64,000 nucleotides of DNA. Source: CAYHPY01 sp964358485 (GTDB lineage: Bacteria; Elusimicrobiota; Elusimicrobia; UBA1565; UBA9628). Below are positions 16,656 to 25,198 of the stretch, in pieces. Both the position numbers and the translations under genes were made by a program. The DNA lies in the NCBI GenBank assembly GCA_964358485.1, contig CAYHPY010000007.1:1-64000 (forward strand), read 5' to 3'. Under the pieces are notes generated by a model. It was not told the DNA's origin, searched no databases, and was given only the letters and a program-made list of their open reading frames with translations. The stretch's first letter is position 1; every line of letters begins with the position of its first letter.

Positions 16656-17060
16656 CTACGGGTTGGACTTGATCGGCCGCACCACGATCTGCGCCACCTT
16701 GGAGAAATGGGCGTCCGCGGTGAGAAGCTCGAGGCCGTGCTGCATCGCGCTGGCGGCGATCCAGATGTCGTTGGTCGGGATGGGCGTGCCCGCCTCGCGA
16801 AGGGCATTCAAGATGAACGCATAGCGCCCCGAAGTTTCTTCATTGATTTCGAGGACGCGGACGGTCGGCGCGGCGAGGAACTCCCGAAGCTCCCGCTCGT
16901 TTTTCTGCCGATGGCCGCCGCCCGCGAAGCCGGCCAAAAGCTCTCCGATCACGATGGGATTGAGGAAAATCTCGTCGGCGGCGCGCAGCGCCTCCTTGGC
17001 GGCCTCGCCGCCCCGGAAAGCGGCGGAGTAGGCCGAGGTGTCCAGGAGTAGCCGGCTCAT
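16656..17060 (-). CDS. vapC: PIN-domain ribonuclease toxin (VapC family)
   Basis: 134 residues with all four acidic residues of a PIN active site: LLLDTSAY, VIGELLAG, TNDIWIAA and LLTADAHF. VapC toxins cut tRNA or rRNA when released from their antitoxin. The ATG at 17060 overlaps the antitoxin stop (ATGA), the normal arrangement for translational coupling. Unlike the PIN gene at 1460 this copy is intact. Confidence 0.85.
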   Translation of the reverse strand: MSRLLLDTSAYSAAFRGGEAAKEALRAADEIFLNPIVIGELLAGFAGGGHRQKNERELREFLAAPTVRVLEINEETSGRYAFILNALREAGTPIPTNDIWIAASAMQHGLELLTADAHFSKVAQIVVRPIKSNP

Positions 17061-17311
17061 GTCCACAGCTCGCGGTCGATCGGGCGCTGGCGGGAAAGCG
17101 CTTTTTCAAAGGCGCGGGCTTCCTCCGGGGACCAGGCCCCAAAGAACCGATCCAGCTCGTGATGGAGGGTCGGACGCTTCCTGGACAGCCCGGTCGCCTG
17201 CTCCAGGAGGACGAGCACGGCTCCGCTGAGGCTGGTTCCAACCTCGTGCGCCTTGCGCTCGATGGCGCGGGCCAATTCGGGCTTGAGGTGCCGCAGAGTC
17301 AGCGCTTTCAT
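17057..17311 (-). CDS. vapB: VapB-type antitoxin
   Basis: 84 residues beginning with a ribbon-helix-helix-like DNA-binding region (MKALTLRHLKPELARAIERKA) and ending in a toxin-binding tail (about 45-84). It blocks the PIN toxin encoded in the overlapping next frame and should repress the pair. I chose the ATG at 17311 because GGAGG stands 6 bases ahead. The 10-bp direct repeats between promoter and start (17323-17350) are the obvious binding site. Confidence 0.8.
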   Translation of the reverse strand: MKALTLRHLKPELARAIERKAHEVGTSLSGAVLVLLEQATGLSRKRPTLHHELDRFFGAWSPEEARAFEKALSRQRPIDRELWT

Positions 17312-17322
17312 TGCATCCTCCA

Positions 17323-17350
17323 ATGCATCATTATGCATCATTATAGCATC
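17323..17350 (-). promoter_or_regulatory. Probable VapB operator (10-bp direct repeats)
   Basis: ATGCATCATT occurs twice in tandem (17323-17332, 17333-17342) and a degenerate third unit (AT-AGCATC) follows. The repeats overlap the -10 box and the leader, where a repressor would block transcription. Confidence 0.6.
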
Positions 17351-17368
17351 AAAATTCCCCGGCGTCAA
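17340..17368 (-). promoter_or_regulatory. Promoter of the vapBC pair
   Basis: Minus strand TTGACG (17363-17368), 17 bases, perfect TATAAT (17340-17345). The leader carries a GGAGG. Confidence 0.8.
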
Positions 17369-17395
17369 GATGGGCCCTCCCCCGCGGGCGAATGA

Positions 17396-17401
17396 TATAC
17401 T
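17396..17401 (+). promoter_or_regulatory. -10 box of the ferritin-like gene
   Basis: TATACT eight bases before the GTG at 17410; no ribosome site between them and no clear -35. Confidence 0.5.
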
Positions 17402-17409
17402 TGCCTCCT

Positions 17410-17904
17410 GTGACCCAGACTCGTTGGACCCCTTTTTCGGCCCTGGGGCCGCAGTTCCGGCCGGAGCCGGTCCGCTCGTTGCGGACCCCGGACGGGATCG
17501 CGGACCGTTTGCGCAGCGCGGCCTTCGCCGAATTGCAGGCGCGGGAGGCCTTCGCCTGGGCCGCCGGACGCTTCGAGGACGCCCCGGGGGGGCTGCGCGA
17601 GGCTTGGCTCGGATTATCCCGGGAGGAAGACAAGCATTTGGGCTGGCTGTTGGGCCGCCTGCGGGACCTGAAATCCTCCCCCGAATCCCGGAAGGTCTCC
17701 ACCCGCCTTTGGAATTCCCTCACCGCCTGCGCCACCGCCCGGGAGTTCGCCTTCTTCATGGCGGAGGCCGAGGAGCGCGGGCGGCAGGCGGGCCTCCTGT
17801 TTGAGCGCGCCTTGGCGGAGGAGGATTCCTTGACCTCCGAGATCTTCGGCAAGATCGCCTCCGAGGAAGAGGCGCACATCGCCTTGGCCCGGAGGTTTTT
17901 CTGA
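17410..17904 (+). CDS. Ferritin-like helical protein
   Basis: 164 residues, nearly all alpha-helix, with the spaced carboxylate and histidine motifs of a di-iron four-helix bundle: ELQAREAF, REEDKH, AEAEERG and SEEEAH. The fold call is by motif spacing; family (DUF455-like) is uncertain. Start at the GTG eight bases behind TATACT. The last codons overlap the next gene, whose CTG start uses the GGAGG inside this gene's last codons, so the protein is made together with the sensor kinase and may supply its signal (iron, oxygen or peroxide). That link is inference. Confidence 0.6.
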   Translation: MTQTRWTPFSALGPQFRPEPVRSLRTPDGIADRLRSAAFAELQAREAFAWAAGRFEDAPGGLREAWLGLSREEDKHLGWLLGRLRDLKSSPESRKVSTRLWNSLTACATAREFAFFMAEAEERGRQAGLLFERALAEEDSLTSEIFGKIASEEEAHIALARRFF

Positions 17905-19499
17905 GCTCCGAAAAATCGGCCGAGGTCATCGACGCGGTTCCCGAGGCCATCGTGTGGACCGATCCGCGGGGGCTCATCCTGGGCTGCAACGCGGGATTTG
18001 ACCGGCTGGTGGGCCGTCCTCGGGAGAAATCGATCGGGGCCGCGTTGGTGGAGGCCCTCCCTTTGTCCTTGGGCGGAAGGGTCCTGGCGGCCAAGGATCA
18101 TCCCGTCGCCTTGGCCATGGGCGGAGGGGTCGAGTCGGGATATTTTCAGTACCGCGAGGGGGACCGTGATTTGTCCCTGGAGGTTCTGTTCGGCCGGACG
18201 GGAGGCGCGGCGCCGGTGCTCGTCTTCACCTTCCGGGACGTGACCGAAAAGCGGCGCTCGGAGGACGCGTTTTTGGCCTCGTCGCGTTCCTTGGAGAAAG
18301 CCTACGACCGACTGCATTTGGACTACACCCTGAGCCGGCAGGCTTTGGCCTCCGAGGACGACCGGGAATTCTGGCCCCTGCTGGCCAAGCGCCTGAGCCA
18401 ATTTTTCGGCTGCGACCGGGTCAGCATCTTTCAGCGGGACTCCAAGGGCCGCATCCATTCCCGGTACGCCCAGGGGTTGGAGGGCGGCGTGGTTTTGGAG
18501 CCCGGAACGGGCGTGGTCGGGCACGTGGCCGACACCGGCGAGCATTACCTTTCCAACGATCCCTATTCGGACCCGAAGTTTCATTCCGCCGTGGACGCTT
18601 CCACGGGCTACGAGACCTTCAACCTCCTGGCCTTTCCCCTGTCCTACCAGAACCGGATCGTGGGCATCGTCGAGCTCATGAACAAGCCCGGGGGCTTTCA
18701 GGCGGACGATCTTGAGGGCATGGAATATTTCGGGCCCCAGATCGCCATGTTCTTCGTGAAATTCCGCATCGAGGAGCGCCAGGAGCAGATGGTGGGCGAG
18801 ATGATCCAGATGGAGAAGATGGCGGCCGTCGGGCGCCTGGCGTCCGGCGTGGCGCATGAGATCAACAACCCGCTGTCGGCCATCTTGGGTTTCACCCAGC
18901 TTCTTTTGCGGACCCAGCCGAGCGCGGAGCTTCAGGCCGATCTTAAAAAAATCGACTCGGAAGCCAAGCGTATCCGGACCATCGTGCAGGACCTGCTCGG
19001 GTTTTCCCGGGCGTCCCGCAACGCCAATTCCAGCCTCCTGCTGACCGAGGTGGTGGCCGACACGCTTCCGTTGATTCAGCACGAACTGAGCCATCGGAGA
19101 GCCGAGATCATCACCGATTTTGAGCCGTCCCCGCCGCTGGTCCTGGGGGACCACAACCAGCTCAAGCAGGTCTTCATCAATCTGGTGGTCAACGCCCTTC
19201 AGGCCATGGAGCCGGAGAAGAAGGCGCGGATCGTTCTGCGGGTCCGCTCGGACCGGGAGGCGGGTTGGGCTTGGGTGGAGGTGGAGGACAACGGCCCCGG
19301 CATTCCCGCCGAGATCCAGGCCAAGATTTTCGAGCCCTTCTTTACCACCAAGGACGCGGGCCGGGGAACCGGGCTGGGGCTTTACGTGGTGATGGGGATC
19401 GTGGAGCGGCACAAAGGAAAGATCGAGGTCAAAAGCCGGCTGGGCTCGGGGGCGGTCTTCCGAGTCTCGATTCCCATCGGGGGAGGGGCGAGTGCCTAG
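17901..19499 (+). CDS. PAS-GAF sensor histidine kinase
   Basis: 532 residues with no membrane segment: a PAS domain (about 8-115), a GAF domain (about 155-290) and a histidine kinase core. H319 in GVAHEINNP is the phosphorylated histidine; NALQAME (N box), EDNGPGIP (G1), FEPFFTTK (F) and GTGLGLYV (G2) are all intact. The first ATG/GTG/TTG in frame (GTG, 17952) would cut into the PAS domain. The CTG at 17901 lies in a CTGA overlap with the previous stop and has GGAGG exactly five bases ahead, so I use it. It heads a three-gene phosphorelay and overlaps the next gene by eight bases. Confidence 0.85.
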   Translation: MSSEKSAEVIDAVPEAIVWTDPRGLILGCNAGFDRLVGRPREKSIGAALVEALPLSLGGRVLAAKDHPVALAMGGGVESGYFQYREGDRDLSLEVLFGRTGGAAPVLVFTFRDVTEKRRSEDAFLASSRSLEKAYDRLHLDYTLSRQALASEDDREFWPLLAKRLSQFFGCDRVSIFQRDSKGRIHSRYAQGLEGGVVLEPGTGVVGHVADTGEHYLSNDPYSDPKFHSAVDASTGYETFNLLAFPLSYQNRIVGIVELMNKPGGFQADDLEGMEYFGPQIAMFFVKFRIEERQEQMVGEMIQMEKMAAVGRLASGVAHEINNPLSAILGFTQLLLRTQPSAELQADLKKIDSEAKRIRTIVQDLLGFSRASRNANSSLLLTEVVADTLPLIQHELSHRRAEIITDFEPSPPLVLGDHNQLKQVFINLVVNALQAMEPEKKARIVLRVRSDREAGWAWVEVEDNGPGIPAEIQAKIFEPFFTTKDAGRGTGLGLYVVMGIVERHKGKIEVKSRLGSGAVFRVSIPIGGGASA

Positions 19500-20625
19500 G
19501 ATTCTCATCGCCGACGACGAGCGGGCCTTGCTCGAGGTCTGCCGGCGGGTCGTCGCCGGGCTGGGTTTCGAGGTGGACACCGCCGAGGACGGCAAAAAGG
19601 CCTTCGAGAAGGTCCAGGCCGCCGACGGCGCCTACGAGATTGTGGTGACCGACGTCAAAATGCCGGGCCTGGACGGCCTGGAGGTTGCGGCCCGGGTCCA
19701 CAAGCGCTATCCCAAGATCGACGTCATCCTGATGACCGGGGCGCCGGACCTCTCCTCGGCGGTGGAGGCCCTCAAGGCGGGCGCCTACGATTATTTGGTC
19801 AAGCCGATCGACATCGACGTCCTTTCGGCCTGCGTCAACCGGTGCTGGGAAAAACGGCAGATCGCCGACGCCCTCAACGTGGAAAAGTCCCTGCGCCGGG
19901 AGCTGGAGGCCGCGTATCAGGAGCTTCACCGGGCCGAGTCGGCCAAGGACGTCCTGTTGTCCCGAGCCGGGCACGAGCTGAGGACTCCCCTGGCGGTCCT
20001 GCTGGGAAATCTCGAGTTGGGAATGGGCGAGGAGGACGCCGGGAGCGCCCGGGATTTTTTTCAGAAGTCCGTGGAAGCCGGGGTCCGCCTCAAGGGGGTC
20101 ATCAACGATCTCTTGGCGTTCTCCGACATCGCCCAAGGCCGGCTGGTGCTCCGGAAGGCGCCGACCGATCTGGCGGCGTTGATCCGGGAGACCGCGGCCC
20201 TCTGCGCCCGGGTCTGCGAGGAACGCAAGATTCGAGTCGAGTTCGAGGTCCAGGAGGGGCTGCCGGTTTTGGAACTGGACCCCGACCATGTCCGCCTGGC
20301 CGTCAAGCATTTGCTCCTCAACGCCGCCCTCTTCAATAAAGAGGGGGGCGTGATCCGCGTCGGGGCGGCCCGGGAAAAGGGCAACGTCCATCTTTGGTTC
20401 GCCGACACCGGAATCGGCCTGGACGCCGAGGTGGTCCCGAAGCTGTTCGGCAGTTTCTACCAGGCTGCCGATGTTTTGACCCGGAGGGTGGGGGGGCTCG
20501 GCTTGGGCCTGGCGATCGTCAAGGGCATCGTGGAGGGACATGGGGGCTGGGTGCGGGCGGAGAGCGCGGCTGCCGGATCGGTGTTTCATGTTCTGTTTCC
20601 GGTGGAGGGGGTGAAAGGTGGCTGA
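19492..20625 (+). CDS. Hybrid receiver-histidine kinase
   Basis: 377 residues: a complete receiver domain at the N-terminus (acidic pair DD at 8-9, phospho-acceptor D54 in VVTDVKMPG, K104), a coiled coil (about 120-150), then a kinase core with H161 in AGHELRTP, an N box that reads LLLNAALF, ADTGIGLD and GLGLGLAIV. The receiver should accept phosphate from the preceding kinase and control the kinase core. GTG start, overlapping the previous gene by eight bases. Confidence 0.9.
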   Translation: MPRILIADDERALLEVCRRVVAGLGFEVDTAEDGKKAFEKVQAADGAYEIVVTDVKMPGLDGLEVAARVHKRYPKIDVILMTGAPDLSSAVEALKAGAYDYLVKPIDIDVLSACVNRCWEKRQIADALNVEKSLRRELEAAYQELHRAESAKDVLLSRAGHELRTPLAVLLGNLELGMGEEDAGSARDFFQKSVEAGVRLKGVINDLLAFSDIAQGRLVLRKAPTDLAALIRETAALCARVCEERKIRVEFEVQEGLPVLELDPDHVRLAVKHLLLNAALFNKEGGVIRVGAAREKGNVHLWFADTGIGLDAEVVPKLFGSFYQAADVLTRRVGGLGLGLAIVKGIVEGHGGWVRAESAAAGSVFHVLFPVEGVKGG

Positions 20626-21379
20626 GAGGCGCGGGGCGTCGAAAGTTCTGGTCGTTGAGCCCGACCGCGGCGTCGCCGCGGCGGCGGACGCTTTTTTGAC
20701 GGCCGCGGGCTGCCAAGTCCGTTGCGCGTCGTCCGCCGATGAGGCGGGGCGGGCGGCGGCCGAGTTCAAGCCGGATTTGGCCCTGGTGGACCTGGAATTG
20801 CCCGGGACCACCACGGCGGATTTGCTGAAGGCCCTGCGGGAGGCGACCGAGGGCGGCTGCCGCTTCGGGGGGTTGACCGCCGGCGCCGAGCACGCCGTTT
20901 TGGAGCGCGCCCGCGGCCTGGGAATCGACCGCTTCGTCCTGAAAAGCCCGGGGGTGGTGAGTTTTCGAGACACGCTCCTGCGCTGTCTGGGGCCGGGGGA
21001 GTCCATCCCGGCCAAAAATAGGAAGATCCTGGTCGTCGATGATGAGGAACCCATCCGGAGGGTGTTGACGCGGTTCCTGGAAGGCAAGGGTTACGAGGTG
21101 GAAAGCGCGGAAAATGGGGAGCAGGCCCTGGTGGCGGCGCGGTATTTCAAGCCGGCGGTGATCATGCTCGACATCAACATGCCGGGCATGGACGGGGTGG
21201 AGGCCTTGCGGAATTTGAGCCGGCTTTACCCGGGGATCGGGGTCATCATGGTGACGGCCAATACCGACGACGAGCGGGCCCGCGAGTGCCTTCGCCTGGG
21301 AGCGTCCGATTACATCAGCAAGCCCTTCGACCTGGAAACCTTGGAAACGAGCTTGATGGTCAAGCTCCTTTTGTCCTGA
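20618..21379 (+). CDS. Double receiver-domain response regulator
   Basis: 253 residues, two receiver domains in tandem and nothing else. The second (about 135-253) is complete: DD at 141-142, phospho-acceptor D185 in MLDINMPGMDG, and SKPFD. The first (about 8-125) keeps D58 in LVDLELPG and K109 but has EPD where the acidic pair should be, so it may be a weak or regulatory receiver. With no output domain it must act through another protein. GTG start, overlapping the hybrid kinase gene by eight bases. Confidence 0.85.
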   Translation: MAERRGASKVLVVEPDRGVAAAADAFLTAAGCQVRCASSADEAGRAAAEFKPDLALVDLELPGTTTADLLKALREATEGGCRFGGLTAGAEHAVLERARGLGIDRFVLKSPGVVSFRDTLLRCLGPGESIPAKNRKILVVDDEEPIRRVLTRFLEGKGYEVESAENGEQALVAARYFKPAVIMLDINMPGMDGVEALRNLSRLYPGIGVIMVTANTDDERARECLRLGASDYISKPFDLETLETSLMVKLLLS

Positions 21380-22320
21380 TGCTCCTGTTTCCGCTGGCCG
21401 CCCTTCTGGGGACCGGATGGTGGGCCTTCGGAGCCGAGCGGCCCGTCCCGTATCTGCCCGACGCCGATCGGATGGCTCTGCGTTCCGCGGCGGCCGGCCT
21501 GACGGCCGTCATGGACCGCATGGCGGGCCTTCCCCTGGAAGCCGCGCGCGCCGGATCGTTGGCGGCCGCGCTCGATGAGGCTCAGGGTCACGCGGCGCGG
21601 GCGCGGGACGCCGCTCTGGGCCTGGAGGGCTCGGCGGGGGCCGCGGCGGCGGAGCTGGGGGCCTACTTCAGGGGCGGCGGCCGGGAGCCGGGGGTGGAGA
21701 GGCGGCTGGAAGAATTTAAACGGGACCGGAATTCGGGGAAAGATCGTTTTGTAAGGCTAGTCGGGCAAAGGAAGGAAGTTGAGGACAACCTCAAGAAAAA
21801 GAAGGAGCCGCCCAAGGAGAAGGACAAGATCCTGGAATTGCTCAAGGCCGCCGAGGAGGTCGTGCTCGAGGCCGAAGGCGCCCTTCGGGCTTCGGAAAAA
21901 AATGATGCCTCCCTTCGGGAGGGTATGGACCGCATGAAAGACGAACTCCGCCGGGCGCTTTCGGCCTTCGCCGAGTTGGCCTCCGCCGCCGCCGGGGTTC
22001 GGACCCGCGCCGAAGAGTTTTTCTCCCGTTCCCCGGCGGCGCGGGCGGCTTTCGCCGCCTTGGGCCGCCCTCCGGAGGCCGAAGCCCGGACCCGCGCCTG
22101 GGAAAAGACCGATCTCCTGCGGGACTGCTCGCGGGGCCTGTTTCTTTCGGCGGATTCCGGAGGCAACCGCGAGGGCGACTTCTCCCTCCGGCGGGAGGCC
22201 TTTCTGAGGCAGAGGGTTCGATTCGAGGCGGGTCTTAAGGAAGCCCTCGCCTCCTTGGAAGAGGCTCGGGGAAAGCTGGACCGGGCCGCCAAGCTGGTCG
22301 CTCAGGCCGCCTCCTATTGA
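21379..22320 (+). CDS. Exported coiled-coil protein
   Basis: Unrecognised, 313 residues. A short hydrophobic N-terminus (MLLFPLAALLGTGWWAF) acts as signal or anchor; the rest is alanine- and charge-rich helix with coiled-coil character, including a lysine-rich run near 145-165. The ATG shares a base with the stop of the double receiver (TGATG), so it belongs to the phosphorelay operon and may be its periplasmic sensor or effector. Its stop overlaps the -35 box of the next gene. Confidence 0.7.
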   Translation: MLLFPLAALLGTGWWAFGAERPVPYLPDADRMALRSAAAGLTAVMDRMAGLPLEAARAGSLAAALDEAQGHAARARDAALGLEGSAGAAAAELGAYFRGGGREPGVERRLEEFKRDRNSGKDRFVRLVGQRKEVEDNLKKKKEPPKEKDKILELLKAAEEVVLEAEGALRASEKNDASLREGMDRMKDELRRALSAFAELASAAAGVRTRAEEFFSRSPAARAAFAALGRPPEAEARTRAWEKTDLLRDCSRGLFLSADSGGNREGDFSLRREAFLRQRVRFEAGLKEALASLEEARGKLDRAAKLVAQAASY

Positions 22321-22345
22321 CAAGTCAAGGACTCGGGGCTAAACT
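22317..22345 (+). promoter_or_regulatory. Promoter of the papain-family protease gene
   Basis: Perfect TTGACA (22317-22322), 17 bases, TAAACT (22340-22345). Unlike many promoters here the leader is about 30 bases long and has a GGGAGG before the ATG at 22379. Confidence 0.8.
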
Positions 22346-22378
22346 GATCGGGACGGTTTAATTTCTCGGGAGGCCCCC

Positions 22379-23464
22379 ATGAACGCCGAGCCCCGCCTTC
22401 GCTTGGCCTCGTTGTTTCTCGCCTTCGCCTTCGCCTGGACCCCGGCCCGCGCCCAGGATGATTTTTCCAGCCTCTCGAATTTTAAATTGCCGGGCCGGGG
22501 GGAGTCTTTCGTCCCCGGGGAAGAGGTCAAGGGCGCCGAGGTTCAGGATCCTTCGAAAGCGGCGCCTCCGAAGGTCAGGGAAGTCTCCCACCTGCCCCAA
22601 TTCGCCGATCCCTCGGACCGCAACCAATGCCAGGTGGGCTCCTGCCACGCCTTCAGTTCGATCGCGGTGTTGGAGGCGGCGTATCAACGCGCCTTCGGCG
22701 CCAAAATACGCTTTTCGGAGGCCGACATTTTCATCCGCCGGACGGTGCTCAGCGGAGACATCTACCGGGGTTTCTGCGCCGATGGAGACTGCAAGCTCAC
22801 CGAAGGCAACGACGTTTTCGGGGACATCGATTACGCCATCAACAACGGAGTGGCCACCAGCATTCAATACCAGACTTTTTACGACCGTTATAAGAAATTT
22901 CGCGAGGCCGAGCAGAAAACCCTGGAGGGCATCGAGGCCCGCCGCAAGCGCATGAGCTGGCTGGATCTGCTCTTCTACGATCCGCGGACCCATTGGGCCG
23001 AGCTTCAAAAAGAGTCGAGCAAGCTCACCGAGGCTTTTTTGGCGGGGCGCGACCCCAAGATCGACGCCGAGCGCGCCGACACCCGGGGCAAGCTGGCCAA
23101 AATGGCGGTGAAGGAGAAGAAATTCACCTATCTGGGCGACGAGGCCCCCAAGAAGAGCCCCGCGCAATGCCGGTCGGGCGGCGCGGAGCAGGGGCGGGCG
23201 ATCTCGGGGGAGCTGGATTCCGGCCGTCCGGTGGCCATTTCCATGACCCTGAAAGGCCTGGCCGTCTGGGGAACGGCGGGCTCCACCGACCACGCCAACC
23301 ACGCCTTCACCATCGTCGGCTACAAGGCGGAGGAGAACAAGCCGGTCCTGTATCAAACCCGCAATTCCTGGGCCGGCATGAATCCGGACGTCCGGGAGGA
23401 CGAACTTTGCCGGGTCTTCTCGGTTATCACCGTTCTGGCCCCCGGGGAGAAGAAATCCTTTTAG
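22379..23464 (+). CDS. Secreted papain-family (C1) cysteine protease
   Basis: 361 residues with a signal peptide (1-25, cleavage near ARAQ). All papain landmarks are present: Q83 and C89 in NQCQVGSCHAFSS, H308 in HANHAFTIVGY and N329 in TRNSWAG. Between the two halves is a charged helical insertion (about 165-260) not found in papain. There is no obvious inhibitory propeptide. Own promoter and a normal Shine-Dalgarno. With the S1, S9, HEGRH and other C1-like proteins in this window it adds to a rich set of exported peptidases. Confidence 0.88.
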   Translation: MNAEPRLRLASLFLAFAFAWTPARAQDDFSSLSNFKLPGRGESFVPGEEVKGAEVQDPSKAAPPKVREVSHLPQFADPSDRNQCQVGSCHAFSSIAVLEAAYQRAFGAKIRFSEADIFIRRTVLSGDIYRGFCADGDCKLTEGNDVFGDIDYAINNGVATSIQYQTFYDRYKKFREAEQKTLEGIEARRKRMSWLDLLFYDPRTHWAELQKESSKLTEAFLAGRDPKIDAERADTRGKLAKMAVKEKKFTYLGDEAPKKSPAQCRSGGAEQGRAISGELDSGRPVAISMTLKGLAVWGTAGSTDHANHAFTIVGYKAEENKPVLYQTRNSWAGMNPDVREDELCRVFSVITVLAPGEKKSF

Positions 23465-23470
23465 AAATGC

Positions 23471-23476
23471 GATAAT
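23471..23476 (+). promoter_or_regulatory. Possible -10 box of the lipid A acyltransferase gene
   Basis: GATAAT twelve bases before the ATG at 23489; no ribosome site and no clear -35. Confidence 0.4.
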
Positions 23477-23488
23477 CGGTCCTTCCTC

Positions 23489-24400
23489 ATGAGAAGGGTC
23501 CGAGATTTGTTGGAATTCGCCGGGGTCAAGCTCGTCGACTTTCTCCTCAACCGGCTCTCCTGGCGCGCCGCCCAGGAGGTCGGCGCCCTGCTGGGAGGCG
23601 CCGCCCGGCACTTGGCCCCGAGGCGCTGGGCGATGACGGTTTCCAACCTCGAGCACGCATTCCCGGACTGGCCCCCGGCCCGGCGCGAGGCGACGGCCTT
23701 GGAGGCCTGGCAAAACGCGGGACGCATCGGCGCCGAAATGATCCGCAGCCGTTCCCTGTCCAAGGCCGAACTGGAAAAAGTCGTGATTTTCGAGAAGGCC
23801 GAAATGGTGGACGCGCTGATCGCCGAAGGGCGGGGCATCATCTTCAATATCGGCCACCTCGGCAATTGGGAGGTGGGGGGGATCGCCTTCACCGCGCATG
23901 GCTGGCCGTTGGGCGTGGTCGGCCGGGTCATGAAAAACCCCCTTCTGGAGGGCTGGATCCGGGAGACCCGCGGCCGTTTCGGGGAAACGGTCTTCGCCCA
24001 TCGCAACCCCTTCTTCTCCTTGGTGAAATGGCTCAAGTCGGGAAAGCTCACGGCGATTCTCATCGACCACAACCTCTATCAAGGAGGGATTTTCGTCCCC
24101 TTTTTCGGCCGTCCGGCCGCGACCTCGACTTTGAGCGGCCTCTTGTCGGCCAAGCTCAACTGCCCGATCGTCTCAGTGCGGGTGTACCGCGACGGGGCCC
24201 GCCTGCGCGTGCGTTTTGAGGGTCCCCTTCGGCCCGACCCCGCGGCCAACCCGGAGCGCGAGGCCGAGCGCCTGACCGTCGAGATGACGAAAACCCTGGA
24301 GGGCTACATCCGGGAAAGGCCGGGAGAATGGTTGTGGGGGCACAACCGCTGGAAGCGGACCGCCGAGGCCCCCGTGGCCGAAACGGGCAAAAAAATATAG
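23489..24400 (+). CDS. Lipid A biosynthesis acyltransferase (LpxL/HtrB family)
   Basis: 303 residues. Inner-membrane enzyme that adds a secondary acyl chain to the lipid A precursor. The catalytic H(X4)E motif is H123 and E128 in NIGHLGNWE; the later blocks DHNLYQGGIFVPFFG and PGEWLWGHNRWK also fit the family. The N-terminal helix would dock on the membrane. It implies a lipopolysaccharide outer membrane. One base separates it from the next gene, so the two are probably co-transcribed. Confidence 0.88.
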   Translation: MRRVRDLLEFAGVKLVDFLLNRLSWRAAQEVGALLGGAARHLAPRRWAMTVSNLEHAFPDWPPARREATALEAWQNAGRIGAEMIRSRSLSKAELEKVVIFEKAEMVDALIAEGRGIIFNIGHLGNWEVGGIAFTAHGWPLGVVGRVMKNPLLEGWIRETRGRFGETVFAHRNPFFSLVKWLKSGKLTAILIDHNLYQGGIFVPFFGRPAATSTLSGLLSAKLNCPIVSVRVYRDGARLRVRFEGPLRPDPAANPEREAERLTVEMTKTLEGYIRERPGEWLWGHNRWKRTAEAPVAETGKKI

Positions 24401-24401
24401 A

Positions 24402-25196
24402 ATGTCCGTCGTGGAACAATCCCCCCAGACCCCTCACGCCGAACGCCCCCAGGGCCCGCCCCAGCCCCCAGCCGAGCCGTTGGACCTCCGCGAAAAAGGC
24501 GGGGTGCGCAACGGCGAGCGCCAGACCTCGGACCGGCGGCTGTTCATGCAGCTCCAGGTTTTCACCGGAGCGCGGGACACGGCCCCTTTGTCCAAGGCCC
24601 TGGAAGGGGCGGGGGTCGCCGGGGTGCTTTACGCCGACGCCAACGACTGCTCCGGGGTCGCGATCCTTTCCATGAGCGAGGACCCCGCGTTTTTCATCGA
24701 CACCCTGCGCCCCGTCTTTCAGCGGGGGGCCTTCGAGGGGCTCCGGCCGCGCCCGGAATTCTCCATGCTGGGCCGCACCTACGCGCTGGGCTATGAGCCC
24801 AATTTGGAAGACTGGCTGCTTCAGCGCCCCCGCCGGACGGTGCTCGACCCCGCCAGCGCGTGGGCGGTCTGGTACCCTTTGCGCCGGACCGGAGCCTTCT
24901 CGCTTTTGTCCCATCAGGAACAGGGGCAGATCCTTAAGGAACACGGCACCATCGGCCGGGCTTTCGGCGACGCCGGACTGGCCTCCGACATCCGCCTGGC
25001 CTGCACGGGCTTGGACGCCCATGACAACGATTTCGTGATCGGCCTGATCGGCAAGGACCTCTTCCCCTTGTCGGCCCTGATCGCGGCCATGCGCCCGACC
25101 AAACAGACCTCGACTTATATTCAGAACATGGGGCCGTTCTTCGTCGGCAAGGCGCTTTGGCGTTCGCCGGCGCCGGCCGCCCCGGCGGGGCGCTGA
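24402..25196 (+). CDS. Chlorite dismutase/HemQ family heme protein
   Basis: 264 residues. After a proline-rich N-terminus (about 1-40) the protein has the two ferredoxin-like halves of the family: RRLFMQLQVFTG opens the first, and H181 in LKEHGTIGRAF is where the proximal heme ligand falls. Members act either as coproheme decarboxylase (HemQ, last step of one heme pathway) or as chlorite dismutase; nothing in the sequence alone decides, but the neighbouring DUF420 gene suggests a heme role. ATG one base after the previous stop. Confidence 0.75.
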   Translation: MSVVEQSPQTPHAERPQGPPQPPAEPLDLREKGGVRNGERQTSDRRLFMQLQVFTGARDTAPLSKALEGAGVAGVLYADANDCSGVAILSMSEDPAFFIDTLRPVFQRGAFEGLRPRPEFSMLGRTYALGYEPNLEDWLLQRPRRTVLDPASAWAVWYPLRRTGAFSLLSHQEQGQILKEHGTIGRAFGDAGLASDIRLACTGLDAHDNDFVIGLIGKDLFPLSALIAAMRPTKQTSTYIQNMGPFFVGKALWRSPAPAAPAGR

Positions 25197-25198
25197 GC

